From NCBI RefSeq assembly GCF_048544455.1, contig NC_133536.1, positions 165,030,825 to 165,094,824 on the forward strand: 64,000 nucleotides of DNA, given 5' to 3'. Position 1 is the first letter of the stretch; each line of letters starts with the position of its first letter. Positions 34,367 through 46,605 of the stretch are shown one piece after another. Made by a program: the position numbers and the translations under genes. Under the pieces are notes generated by a model. It saw nothing but the letters and a program-made list of their open reading frames with translations, did no database searches and was not told where the DNA came from. The stretch comes from Silene latifolia (taxonomy: Eukaryota > Streptophyta > Magnoliopsida > Caryophyllales > Caryophyllaceae).

Positions 34367-35295
34367 TTAATAGCAATCACAGACCAATTTAAGGGCATAC
34401 ACAGACCAACTTAATGGCATACTCGGACCAACTTAGTGGCAATTATTCTTATTTTATTCACGGAGCCCAAAGGTCAATTTTGCTTATCTCCTTCCCAAGT
34501 CAATAAAAATAGCCATACAATAATAACCATGCGAAAACCCCAAATTTCAAAAACACAATTATCAATTAAACGCAAGATTGAGTAGGGGATCCCTACCTTT
34601 TTCGCAAATCCAATTAAATATAAATCCAATGAAAGCTAATAATGCTCCTCTTCAATTCTGTCACCTAAACAAAATACAATTACACACAATTACTACTAAT
34701 TTAATATCTAATTCAATATATAATTAGTACTAATTTTATATTCGATTACCCGCCAACTAGAAGGTTCAAATCCCGACTCACAACCCATTATACAATAATT
34801 AAAACCTGACTCACACCCCTCACTAAACATGGCTCAAACCGTGACACACTCACACCCATAACTCCCTCCAATTCCCACGGCAGCCACCACCTACTACTAC
34901 CACCATGAACCACCATCACCAGCCAAGATGGAACACGGCGAGCACCTCTTGCCCTCAACACATCCACTGCAACAACCAACGATAACAACCTACAAGGACA
35001 ACAACAACACAACACCAACACTCGCGACACACCAATCCCAGCCACCGCCAGCCGACACTAGCCACCACCGTGGGGGGAGACCACAGTGGACCCAACAACT
35101 AACATTGACGACGACAACTACCTGGAACCACAGCAACAACAGCACGACACCACTCATGCCGCACAAACCCATACAAACACCAACATCCTTACGCAACACT
35201 GCAAAACCCGACCAATAACCACCCAAACCACCACCATCAGCTGCCCATAAACCTTGCCCAGGTCGTGGTAGTCAAGTCACGATGGGAGTCTAAAC

Positions 35296-35502
35296 ATTTT
35301 ATTACGACGAGGGGGTTGAATCCCCCCGGGCTCATACATTCCCTCACCACCACACGAACCATGTAAGCCACCCCCTTCGGGGGCTGCAGTGGCCAAGTGA
35401 TCATTGCCCCAGCTGGTAGTGGAATCCGGGACCTCTCAACTCCTGCATTTATGCAAGTTTCAAGGGTTAACCCGGCTACCACTGGACTAACACCACTTGG
35501 TT
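35296..35502 (-). mobile_element. tRNA-derived SINE, copy 2, with 11-bp TSD
   Basis: Related to the SINE at 21116-21325 over its length: box A-like TAGTCCAGTGGTAGCCGGG and box B-like region, though the core of box B is mutated (GGATTCCACT). GGAGTCTAAAC is duplicated at 35285-35295 and 35503-35513. The paralogous site at about 30548 in copy A has a single GGAGTCTAAAC and no SINE, which proves the borders. The 3' tail is AATAAAAT. Confidence 0.93.
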
Positions 35503-36282
35503 GGAGTCTAAACCTTAGCTATATATAGTTTTAATCAATAAAACACAGCCCTGCATCTTATGCGATTTTCCGGCGAGACCATCACCCTAATCACCACTAA
35601 CGACGACTCACCACCAATATCCCAATCAACCAAGTATAGGTCACGACATGGCGAGGTAAGGGTCTAAAAACCCGTGTGAATTACACGGTTTATCCAACAA
35701 ACAACCACATTTAACTCCTTCCCTCACCGGTCAACGGTGGTCAATGTCAGGTCACGGTGGTCACTCGGTATGGTCACGGTAGGTCTAGGTCATACGATAG
35801 TCAACAATGTTAAAAATATAAAGTAGTTGCGAGATGGATTAGTTATGAGACGGTTTTATACGAACTTACCTTAAGACAAATAAAAGATGACGAACTCCTT
35901 TTCTTTTCTCCTTTTTTATTCTCCTTCTCGCTTTTGTGTGATATTATGTGCTTTTAGGTGAAATAAAGATCAATGGTTATATTAGCCTTATAGTAGTTTG
36001 GATGGGTACAATTTAGGAAATTACTAGGAAATTGCTATCATATTCTATGTTATATTATTATATTATTATTAGTCTTCATTTTTGTATATTACTTATCAGA
36101 AATCACTCCTTGCCTAACTAGTTTACACGCCTAACACACCTCAATTCGGACTCATTTAATATTTTATTATTTATTCCCGTCTCACAACATAATCTATTTA
36201 ATAAATATAATTTATAAAATACATTTCACATTTTTTACCGTTTAACTACCATTGACCACTTCCTAGAATATGGGGTACTACA

Positions 36283-36639
36283 ACATTCCTTCAAACAATC
36301 TGTGTCTGTCCATAAACGAACCTTTCTTAGTTTACACTACAAAAACAAAAACATATCTAATACACTATATATATTATCCGGAAATCAAGAGACTTTAATG
36401 TAAGTAGATAAATCTATACAATTACATTATACTATCTAGTTTATTAGACGTACAAAGATGTTAATTGTTTAACATAGACAAATATAATATAAGTAGGTTA
36501 TGTTTTGGAAACTATGTAAAGGGAAATAAATCTAGATTGTTTTATAAGATAATATTCCATAATCTGTATATTGCATAAAATTAGATAATCAAGTGATTTT
36601 AAAAATTAAATTTGCTAAAATAGTTGTAGTAACATTGGA
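36283..36639. other. AT-rich intergenic, no feature recognised
   Basis: Right flank of the Tekay/Del-like element. A CACTACAAAAAC string near 36335 resembles a CACTA terminus but has no partner. Confidence 0.4.
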
Positions 36640-37060
36640 TGTAGCAAATATGATAGTAATCATCATATGAGTAATAAAAGTAACCATAATAGCAGCGGGA
36701 GTAGTGAAAGTAACAGTAGCAACAACGGGAGTAGTAAAATTAACATTATTAAATGCATGAATAGTGAAAGGAAAGATAATTACGGAAGAAGTAGTGAAAA
36801 TAACAGTATCGCAACAAATGTAATGAAAGTAACAGTAGAAACAACGGAGAAAGTATGAAAAATTAGCTAACAATTTGATTTAAGAAAAATATTTTATTTA
36901 TTAAAATACGAGTTTGATAAGATTAACGGAATGGATATAACTATAAAAATAGCGTGAGTAGTCAAAGAAACAACAATAACCGGAGAAATAGTGAATGCAA
37001 TAGTATTAACATGAGATATCGTAAAAGTAATAATGTTAACTGCATAAGTAGCGAACGTAT
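36640..37060. repeat. Degenerate minisatellite-like AGTAGTGAAAGTAACAGTA repeats
   Basis: Imperfect repetitions of a 25-35 bp theme with alternating GGAGTAGTGAAA and GTAACAGTAGCAAC motifs, about ten copies of varying quality. Short reading frames rich in Ser/Asn arise from it. No known family is recognised. Confidence 0.5.
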
Positions 37061-38939
37061 CTCATAATTTGTTGATAGATTTTACATTTCATTATAAATG
37101 GTAAACATATGAGTTAAGCAAGTCTAACATAATTTTATATCATTGCAAATAAAATTTGACGATAAATAAAGGTAGCCCAGCGGGGTCGGCCACCAAACCT
37201 AGTAAAAATAAGGAAGAGGAAGACGAGAGACAAGCTCATGGTAGGCGTAGATACGTATCCGTCACAATACTTGTATTTATAGGACTCCCAACAAACACTC
37301 GATAGTGATAGGACAAATGTATGTGCGGATTAAAATTCGACAGTTGAAATCAGTGGAGCTCAGTTTTTGATATTATTCGAATTTAATGAATTTAATTTGA
37401 TTTAATTTTAAGAGAGTTTTAAATGTTTTATTTATTTTAGGGTTATTTCATGGGAATAATCCATCCTATGCCTCCTCTTCTCATATTAATTCATCTTCGT
37501 GTTGAACTGAGAATAATCTTAACTATTACATCATTTAACTTTTACTGAACTCATGGAAAAGAAACCTAAAGAATCGATTTCTTTGACTTTAACCCTAATT
37601 AGTCAACCTTAGCTTAATTCCATCCTCTTCAATCTTCATCCCTCCATCTCCTCCATCATCAATTAATAATTATAGCCCTTATTTAATTTATTATCCATCA
37701 CACTAGTTCTTATGACCACTACTACATTTAGATTCTATAACAACACTTTGCTATTGTTGCATAATGTCATATAAATGTTGCAATAGAGTTTATGCAACAC
37801 TTAATCAAGTGCTACATTAGGTCTTGTTGCATTAGGTCATTGCAACGCTTAATGCAACACTTTTTAATCTGAAGCAACACTTTTGAAAAGTGTTGCATTG
37901 GTCATGTTTATGCAACGCTTTTTCAATTGCAAAGGCAACATTTTTTATCTTCTAATGCAACATTTCTTATGTAAAAAAAGCAACACTTGCTGAACTAATG
38001 CAATACTTTTCATGTTGATAAGCAACACTTATATCAAATTAATGCAACATTTTTATTTTGAAAACGCAACACTGGTTACGTCCCAAAACAACACTTATAA
38101 TAAACAAATGCAACACTAATTTATTCAAAAACAACACTTAATAAAGTGCAACGACATAAGGACTTGTAAGGCACGCAACAATTGTAATTCTCTCTAATTG
38201 TGCATTCAATTGATTCAGTCTCAAAAATATATGTCAATTACATTTCAAAAAAGGATCAAAAGTAGAACTTCGATCGCAAATGTTCAATTATTTAACTAAA
38301 ACAAATATAACAAATGTTTAAATAGAACAAATAATAATTCTTAACGACTATTTGAAAGCTACTAATTATAAGTCTTCATTCTTATATTGTGAGCATATAT
38401 ATGTTGCCAACCGGACAAAAAATCAACCCGTCATCATTGTTAATACCTCAAATGCAACCTGTAACATAAAAAATAGAACATTATTAGATTTGAGGATTCA
38501 AAGGATCAATAGGCTTAATTATCACGAAATAATAAATAATGCATTAAAGAACAACTAAGTAACTAGGACGTGCAGAAAATAGAGTACGTGATTGTACACA
38601 AGGTGTAGCCTATGTGAAACGTTTGAGTTTGATCTGCAAAGGTAGGCCTGTCCCGCCATAATAATCACACCAAAGACTCAGAGACCCTCTGTTCTCGATA
38701 GCCAGGCCATTTTTCTACCTTCACAGGATAAGCATACTAACCTGCCTTACTCTAATAATTCTGCATCATAAGTTCCAATCATAGCAGCCCTATTGACTAC
38801 TCTATCTACCTACAGAATTTACTCTAACTACCTACTCTGCTTCATGCTACTAATAAGGTTTATCAATGGTCTGAATGGTTCAGAGGTACACAAGCATGCA
38901 CCAGCATAGGTGACCTGGTACAACAGTGCCTGGAATGGG

Positions 38940-39105
38940 TGGGTTAGTTGTGCCAAAACTCAGTTTATGGGATGACAATATGCACTAGAAGCTCTGAATA
39001 CGAATGACAAATGACAAACCGATAAAGTATGACATGGATATTGAGGATAGATGCTACTTTTGTGGGCAAGCTGAGGAATGTATATCTCCATTAGATTTGA
39101 GGATC
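38940..39105 (+). pseudogene. LINE zinc-binding domain fragment
   Basis: One frame reads DMDIEDRCYFCGQAEECI, resembling the zf-RVT domain at the end of plant L1 ORF2 (compare NCYLCGRVGETIEH in the LINE at 28178). The flanks are mutated. It is probably a fragment inserted in, or captured by, the CACTA element. Confidence 0.45.
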
Positions 39106-41780
39106 GCGGAATATTTAAATAAGCACAAATCATATACTTAAGCATGGATTAAACAACAACGTTAGTTATTGGAAATGGAAGTAGAAATAAAAATGTCTCC
39201 ATTTCATGTTTACTAATCATAGCTCTCTAATGTACAAATTCACAATTGTCCCAAGTAAAAAGTTAAAATAGAAGAACAGTGGCTCAATAGTAAGAATAAC
39301 AATGAAATTAAAGGGTTATGGTTGATCTATATTTTATAGAGCAAATACCTTACTATAGGCAACACACATGGATTTCATGACCCAATTCCCTTTGAAGCAC
39401 TGCAAAAAGAAGCACATATATACAGATACTAGTACTAACCAAAAACTCGGATATTCGACTTTTATCAGGGAGAAAAAGTGTACGAGTATTTATTTGCAGA
39501 CCTTCTTTTGCCCAGGCAATGCAACAGGTTTCTTCTCACTTATGAAATTACAAGTTTTAGAATGTCCCACCTACATGTTTTACAGTATACAACCATTATT
39601 ATAAACTGTTATACATGCAAAGAATCCGAACTCAAAGATAACTAGAGAAGCATAAAAGTGAAACCACTCACTGAGCATTAGCATCCAAAAGACCAAAACT
39701 GAACATTAGGTATCAATAAACCGAAAAAAAATGTCAGTGAGCATTGCTGCACTTTCAAGGACAAAACTAAAAGGAGAAAATAAATGAAATGATAACAGTT
39801 CGATAGGAAACGAATAAAAATTAGGAACGATTTACCGAGGAAATTTATACCAAATCGCCAACGGGATGAATTAACATGATTAAGATGAGGAATAAGCTAA
39901 AAGGAACCACATGTCAGCTTATAACGTTGTAAATCTTGTCAAATTACAAAACATGATTAAATTGAGAGAGTACAAGAAAATTACCATAACAGTCATAAGC
40001 AAATTATGATAAAACCATACAAAAACTCTAGTATTACTTACCTCTGATTTGAATCATTAGTATAAGCTAGCAATTCCCCAAATAATAAAACACAGCCTGA
40101 AATATAAAAGCAACTTATTAGGAAACCATGTAAGTGCGATGAAGGGAGCTTAAACAATTGCTACATGACTCTCCGTTTATATCTGTACACTAATACAGTG
40201 TACATAGCCTACATGCATTGCGAGGTTGCTGCCACATTTAATCTTCAGTAATCTTCATAAAGATATTCCATGTTTGCCATATTAAACAAGCTATCAACTT
40301 TTGAATTCTACACCAAGCTAACAACCATAACATTCCTAATATAAAGCCTAACATTCAAATATACTGATAATAGTCATATTCACATCATTCATTACATCAC
40401 ATTAACATTACTACTCCCTCCATTCAATTCAATTCCATAATTAAAACACACCTCACATTCTATTGAACAAACGTATCAGATTGGCTTTACTGAAGATCGT
40501 ACACTTAAGCAAAAGGGCACCCAACTACCCACAAAACCCACCAAAGTCTTAATCTTTGAACCCAATTCATCACAACCCAAAACCAGAACTAAATGTAGAG
40601 AGTGATTGCAGAAACAAAAAAAAATGGTCATAATGCATAGAGTGACCAAACCATAACCACACTCATTTTAGCATTGTTGAGATTTAAGTAATGACCACAC
40701 TCGTCTTATGTCCTAATAGTGTTAATACACAGAAATATGAATATCATTAGAATTTTTAAGATTTAGGTAATAATGCAGTTGCTCTTTGTTATTAATCCAA
40801 AATTTCCTCTAATCTTCACTTCTAATTCTAAAACTACACAAAGAATATAAACAAATAGCGAATGCATATAAACTAAGTAGTGAGTCTAACATGTAATCAC
40901 CCCTTCTTAATGTGTATCTCGAAAGCGGGCATTCTTAGTTAATTTAGCCAAAATCCAGCATGAGGCAACAAATTTATGTAAAGAGAGTAGGGCGAAGAAC
41001 ATTGATTAGACAAAATCCTCAAAGAACCGTAGATATAAATACCGGACAAAAAAAAGAGGGGGAATTGAAATTAAATTACACCACACAAACCTGATAATCT
41101 ATAACAAGTTTTCCTTGAGTTATTTCAGTGAACGGATTCAATACTCTTGCTCAACTCTACCAATTTCTTCATCCTCAACCTCTCGCCACCTACAAATTAA
41201 ACCATAGATCAAGAGAAAACGAGTGATCTCCAAATTGAAATCAAACGAGTTACTACCCATATTACGCAAGCTCCATGTCTGCCATATTAAACAAGCTCAA
41301 CATTAATGTAACTAACATATTTTAACTCCGATTAATCAATAATATGAACTATCCAGATTGTAAAATGACAAAATTACTGATAATAGTGCACAAAAATCCA
41401 ATTTCCTAATTCAACAGGGCCAAATTAAAATTATTAAAACCATATACAATAGCAATATCTCTAGGTAGACTTTGAAGAGTAATAAAGTTTCAAATCCATA
41501 AACACTAGCAATATCTATAGGTAGGTAACTCAGGAATTTGCCAAATAGAACTTGATTCTCTGTAAAAATAGAACTCTAATTCGCTGCATAAAATCAACCC
41601 AAAAACTTATCAAAGCAAGTACGATTGATTTGGGGATTAGGGTTTCGAAAAATTGGGACGCAAGGCAACGATGGAGAGCGACGTACTTAAGGCTGGTGAG
41701 CGGCGATGGGATGCTATCGGTGGTTGCAAGGTGGCTGCTATCAGAGGTTGGCGAACGAACGAGCGAGTGGTTTTGTGTGA
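39106..41780. other. CACTA interior, no gene supported
   Basis: AT-rich sequence with short scattered frames only. A GC-richer stretch at 41640-41790 with a short frame (RWRATYLRLVSGDG) could be a captured exon-like fragment, but nothing is recognisable. Confidence 0.4.
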
Positions 41781-41819
41781 AGAATGAAAGGCTATATTAG
41801 TCTTTCTTATTGTTTGAGG

Positions 41820-42062
41820 GTTCTAGATATTTCTATGACGAGTTAATAAATGTAGATAGCGGTTAATATGGAAGGCGTTCTCTACTCTTTTTTTACATAA
41901 CGCTTATCTAACAAAAGCGTTCTCTTAATTTCTATAGACCGGCTATCTAATTTGACCGTTCTCTATTACCCGTTACTTATTCCTATTGTTGTAGTAGTGA
42001 CATCAGGTTTCTAAAACTCTGATGTTTATAAAGTGATGTCCATAACGCTTTTTGTAGTAGTG
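41820..42062. repeat. Two extra CACTA right termini stacked inside the element
   Basis: TGTAGTAGTG ends occur at 41999 and 42062 in addition to the outer end at 42281. The sequence before 41999 carries its own subterminal motif (AGCGTTCTCT and CCGTTCTCT variants, 41860-41975). The 60 bp before 42062 carries TGATGT motifs. They appear to be right ends of other CACTA subfamilies. Confidence 0.7.
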
Positions 42063-43185
42063 AATGTTGCTATTGTTGCTTAAAGTGTTGCGACAAAATG
42101 CAACATTTGTGTCAAAACGTTGCATTTATAACAATACAATGTAACACTTCTCTTAAAGTGATGCCCTATATCAATAAAAGCAACATTTTTGAATAAAGTG
42201 TTGCATGATTAACTAAAATGCAACATAAAAAACAAAGTGTTGCAGATGAAATGTTGCATTACATCAATTTTTGTAGTAGTGGACTCAGCCGTTCAACACC
42301 CACCATCTACCACCCATCACCACCAACCACCAAACTACCACCCATAACTTGACAACCCAAAAGCAACATCTGACCACTCCATCTCGCCGAAAAAGAACAC
42401 ATATTCAAGATCCTCAAACAAATCTATTTCCTGAAATGTCAGTAGAAAGCAAACCCATCATTTGCAAATTGGGATTTTGATTTCGATTTGTATTTGAGTT
42501 TCCTGCATAAACATAAACCAAAGCAATCTAACTCTTATTTCCCCCTTTCTCATTTGCTCATTCATTTTCCTCCTTATTAATTAACTTTCTTGTTCTTCCC
42601 TCCTTTCTTGTTTGGCTTACTTTATTCCTATCAATGGATACTCAATTTCACTGTTGATGATAGTATAATAGACATAAACTAACCGCCAGTGGGTTGCTTA
42701 TGCTGCTGGCGTCCTATTAGGCCTTCTCTACACATCCACCTCTCGTCACCCTTAGGTTGTTCATGCTGCCGACGCTATTATTTGGTCAATTGCAGAAGGG
42801 TTCGATTGTTCAACTTAGTTCGCTTGTAATATTGTTCACGGTTGAATGTTCATCTTCTTCTTTCCTTTTTCTTGAGGTCTGGAAGTTTCAGCGAGAAGGA
42901 AGAAGAACGAAGAAATAAAAAATTGGAGGGAGAATGAAGAAATAAAGAGGAAGAAGAAGAAATGAAGAATTGAAGAAGGAAGAAGAAATGAAGAAGGAAC
43001 CAGAAAAAATAGAAAAGTGGTGGACTCACATGTGATTTGTTGGAAAACCGGTTGTATCAGGTCAATTATGGGATGAGTTCAGTGCAAGTTAAATAATGTA
43101 ATAGTTAAGATTATTCTTGGTTAAACACGATGATGGATTAATATGAGAAGAGGGGCATACGATGGATTATTCCTATGAAATAACC

Positions 43186-43495
43186 ATTTATTTTAAAATT
43201 AATTAAAAGGTTTTATTCATAGAAGGACCTTTTAGCAAATTAATTTTATTAAATACATTTTTAGGTAATTATTTTTAATAAAGTAATTTCATATCTTCAA
43301 TAAATAAATTTTAAAATTCGATTATTTATCGTTCGTTTCCATCTTCATTTTGAGCTCCTTTTAAAACGAAACGGAGTACGATTTTTAATCCGATTTCGGC
43401 CCAATTCACCCACTAACATCCTCATTAATCCAGGATCCTTGAGCAAGACATTTTCGAGTAATTAGCTAGGGGGTTACTATTTCGGTTGCCGGATG
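43186..43495. other. Intergenic flank of the MULE
   Basis: AT-rich sequence beginning with the ATTTATTTTA target duplication. Nothing else is recognised. Confidence 0.4.
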
Positions 43496-44972
43496 CCGTA
43501 CATATCAAAACCTCAATAATAGAACAGTTTAACATACTTTATTAAATAACTCAGAAAATACTATTACAACCTTAAGAAAAGAAATCCAAAAATACACAAT
43601 TGAGGTCTACTTAAATACTCCAAATAGGTTCGACCTAAATATTGATATGGTCTAGGTAATAGACTACAGCGTCATAATCACCCTCTATCCTAGCCAACAA
43701 CAAATCTACATGCAAGTCAGCTACCTGTCAGACTCACTGCTCATCATCTGACCGGAAATATCAAATGGGTCACCGTAGGTAGTTTATAAAAGAGGTTTTG
43801 ACACACAGAAGTCAACCAAAAGGGTTGATTAGGAATAACCAATGCGCAAGATAACCTCAGATTTAAGAATAATACCAATGCTCAAACAACAATCTACAGT
43901 CGTCAATCACAACAATCAATGGTAGAGCTCAAATCACACGACGAACGTGCTTGTCCATAATACATCTCAATACTTAATATCATGCATGCTACGATCACAC
44001 GCATGGCATGCGTACTACAATCACACGACATAACATCCATGCTACAATCAAACAGTATGGCATACATGGTACAATCACACGGTATGACTTAATCCCACAG
44101 ATCATTAGATGTAAACATCCCTCTTGTGGAGGCCCCATAAGAGGAGAGGCCCATAAGAAGAGCATCTAGGGGGACATCCGCGATCAACAGAGTCGGAATA
44201 AATGGCCCGCATTGATCCCCTCATCATAAAAACACAATAATCTTAATTAGTATCACAATCCACAATATCAATCAATTAATAGACCGTGTAGTCACACATA
44301 ATAATCAATCGGACAATAACACCGATCAAAATATGAGTAGAGATTATCCCTACCTTTAGCAAAATCCACGCAAGAGCAAGAATCAAAAGTGTGCCTCTGC
44401 GAAATCGTCACCTACATAATATTGATATCATCCAATTATATACTACGCTATTCAATTGCTACTAAGTTCCCCGATTTTCCAAATCCTAAGGTTAAGTCTC
44501 ATATGAAATTACTAAGGTAGCTTCATCGTAATGATTTGAGAAGTTACCACCAAGAAGAATTAATGCGCAGAAAAAAGCTCTAATTTCGATGACACAAATC
44601 TCACTTTTATCTCTTAATTAATAAGATTATAATGATAGGAAGTGTGCAAAAGATGTTTACAGACATATGTTAGGGCTTAAATAAGGTTTAGGGAAGATTA
44701 GAATCTGATTAACAAAAACCCTCTTAACCCACGAACCAAATAAATAAGAGAACCGACTTATTCCGTACAACTGCCCAACTCGATCTAGTGGCACCTCCTC
44801 GATCGAGTCCTCAACACAGTCGATTGAGTTAGACCAAAACAGAACCAGGTCCCAAATACCATCTAAGGTTGCTCGTTCGAGTGCACTCGGTATCACTCGA
44901 CCGCCACCACTCGATTGAGTGCTCTTGAGCCACTCGACTAAGTAACCTAGTTTTAAGACGGGGTATTATAGT
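43496..44972 (-). repeat. 3' LTR of a degenerate Ty3-gypsy element
   Basis: On the minus strand it begins TATAATACCCCGTC next to polypurine tract AAAGGGGGAATAC. Its first about 450 bp match 46205-46605. A cluster of ACTCGATCGAGT-type motifs lies at 44777-44945, just upstream (minus strand) of a TATTTATT box at about 44735-44750. The left border is approximate. Confidence 0.65.
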
Positions 44973-44999
44973 ATTCCCCCTTTAAAAATAAACTTTTTC

Positions 45000-46200
45000 C
45001 TTGAAGTTCTCTCACACACTTCAATACTAGAACCCATCACCAAGTCTCAACATGCCACCAACACTGACAGTAAACCATTACAACCGTCTCGCCACTCCTT
45101 GTCTTTCTCACTTTCCTGTCCAAGATCTCCTTTGCAACTTCTTTGAAAGTCAATGAATCATCTAACTAGACTGTCTCAACATCGATAAAATGTGACAGAT
45201 AACTCAAATAGTCCCTCAGTTGCGAAACATGAAACACGTTGTGAACGTTGTCAAGTGTCGGAGGAAGTGCTAATCGATGCCACCACCCCGACCCTATTCA
45301 AGATCTCACACACTCCGCTAAACTTCTGGCTTAACTTTTCACGCTTCTCAAACTTCATTACTCCTTTCATTGATGAAACCTTTAACAAGACCTTATAACC
45401 CACTTCAAATTCAATATCTTTGGTATAAGTCAACATAGCTCTTCTCTTTATCTTGCGCCACTCTCATCTTTTGTCTAATAAACTAGACCTGCTCAATCAT
45501 GTCTTATATCATTTGTGGTCCCAAAACCACTTCTTCCGTCCCATCATCCCAGCACACTAGGCTCTTACAATTCCTCCCATATGAAGCTTCAAATGGTGTC
45601 ATGTCAATGCTTGCATGGTAGCTATTATTGTAAGAGAATTTTATCAAGTCTAAACAATCCTCCCAAGAACGTCCAAACTCCATCACACACGCTCTCAAGA
45701 TGTCCCATTGTGTTTTTATAGTTCTTCCTGGCTTTCTGTCGGTGCAAGGTGAAATGGTGTGCTCATATTCAATTTAGTGCCCAAGGAATCCTGCAACTCT
45801 TGCCAAAATATAGATATAACCCGAGCATCACGATCAAACACGATATCCTTAGGTGCCCCATGCAATTTTAGAATATTCTTCCGGTACGCCGTAGCCAACT
45901 CAGCCTTTCTCCAAGTATATTTCATAAGAATGAAATACAGTCTTTGTGAGACGATCCACTATTACCCAAATCATATTATTCCCCTTCCGAGTCCTAGGCA
46001 AACCCACAATGAAGTCTATAGAAACAGGCTCCCAATTCTATTCTAGCACATCTAAAGGTTGTAGCTTCCCTTGCGGTCTCTTGTACTCTAGATTTACCTT
46101 ATGACAAGTTAAACATCTAGCAACAAACTCTGCCACTTCCTTCTTTATCTCAGGCCACTAGAATATTATCTTCAAGTCTTTATACAATTTGTCACTCCCC
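45000..46200 (-). pseudogene. Integrase and chromodomain-region remnant of a Ty3-gypsy element
   Basis: Broken minus-strand frames read, in order: [20 protein letters not shown] near 46000; YRKNILKLHGAPKDIVFDRD and FWQELQDSLGTKLNMSTPFH (integrase core with second catalytic Asp, 45925-45770); FGRSWEDCLDLIKFSYNNSY (45640); and GVMKFEKREKLSQKFSG (45330), the segment that precedes the chromodomain in Tekay/Del-type elements. There are several stops and frameshifts. The remainder of pol is missing. Confidence 0.82.
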
Positions 46201-46204
46201 GGAT

Positions 46205-46605
46205 GCACAAAATGATTTGAGAACTTACCACTAAGAAGAATTAATGCGCAGAAGAAAGCTCTAACTCCGATTACTCAAATCTCACTTTTCTCTCTTAATA
46301 AGAATAGAATAATAGGAAGTGTGCAAAAGATATTTAGAGACTGATCTTAGGGCTTAAATAAGGTTTAAGGAAGATAAGAAGCGGATTAGGAAACATCTTC
46401 TTACCCACGACTCAAATATATAAGAAAACTAACTTATTTTGGAAAACTGCCCAACTCGATGGAGTGACACCTAGTCGATCGAGTCCTCAACCTACTCGAT
46501 CGAGTTACACTAAAATAGAACCAGGTTCAAGTGCACTTGGTGCCACTCGACCGAGTGCTCTTGAGCCTTTCGACCGATTAACCCAGATTTAAGAGGGGTT
46601 ATCAT
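46205..46605 (-). repeat. Partial 5' LTR of the same Ty3-gypsy element
   Basis: Matches 44524-44965, including the CTCGATCGAGT cluster (46455-46570) and a TATATA box at about 46416-46422. It abuts the integrase remnant directly, so everything from the LTR end through RT was lost by deletion. Confidence 0.7.

Larger units (their letters stand above)
33647..36282 (-). repeat. 5' LTR of the Tekay/Del-like element (copy B)
   Basis: Begins on the minus strand with TGTAGTACCCC (36282 inward). It is 2636 bp but contains a 452-bp hAT MITE with an 8-bp duplication (33915-34374) and a 207-bp SINE with an 11-bp duplication (35296-35513). Without these it is about 1.96 kb, matching copy A. The divergence of the copies indicates an old insertion. 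Confidence 0.75.
37717..42281. mobile_element. Non-autonomous CACTA element nested in the MULE
   Basis: TIRs are CACTACTACA at 37717 and TGTAGTAGTG ending at 42281, with 3-bp target duplication GAC (37714-37716, 42282-42284). Both ends carry many subterminal TGCAACAC/GTGTTGCA repeats (37740-38150, 42070-42270), the expected transposase-binding arrangement of CACTA elements. No transposase ORF remains. The 3.6 kb interior includes a LINE scrap and further CACTA termini. Confidence 0.9.
37440..43185. mobile_element. MULE-like element with long TIRs, split by a CACTA element
   Basis: Left TIR 37440-37557 begins GGGTTATTTCATGGGAATAA; its inverted partner is 43069-43185, about 115 bp at high similarity. 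ATTTATTTTA flanks both sides (37430-37439, 43186-43195), a 10-bp duplication within the Mutator range. Without the CACTA insertion the element is about 1.2 kb and noncoding. The interior includes CACC-rich sequence (42290-42420) and a purine-rich run (42890-43010). No MURA transposase is present. Confidence 0.85.

Noticed and set aside
33991-34398. Gly-Pro-Asp-Arg repeat ORFs on both strands
   Set aside because: They lie inside the hAT MITE and result from the repeated GGACCGG motif.
40420-40460. Third MITE end (CTCCCTCCATTCAATTC)
   Set aside because: Only one terminus is present within several hundred bases; no inverted partner or TA duplication.
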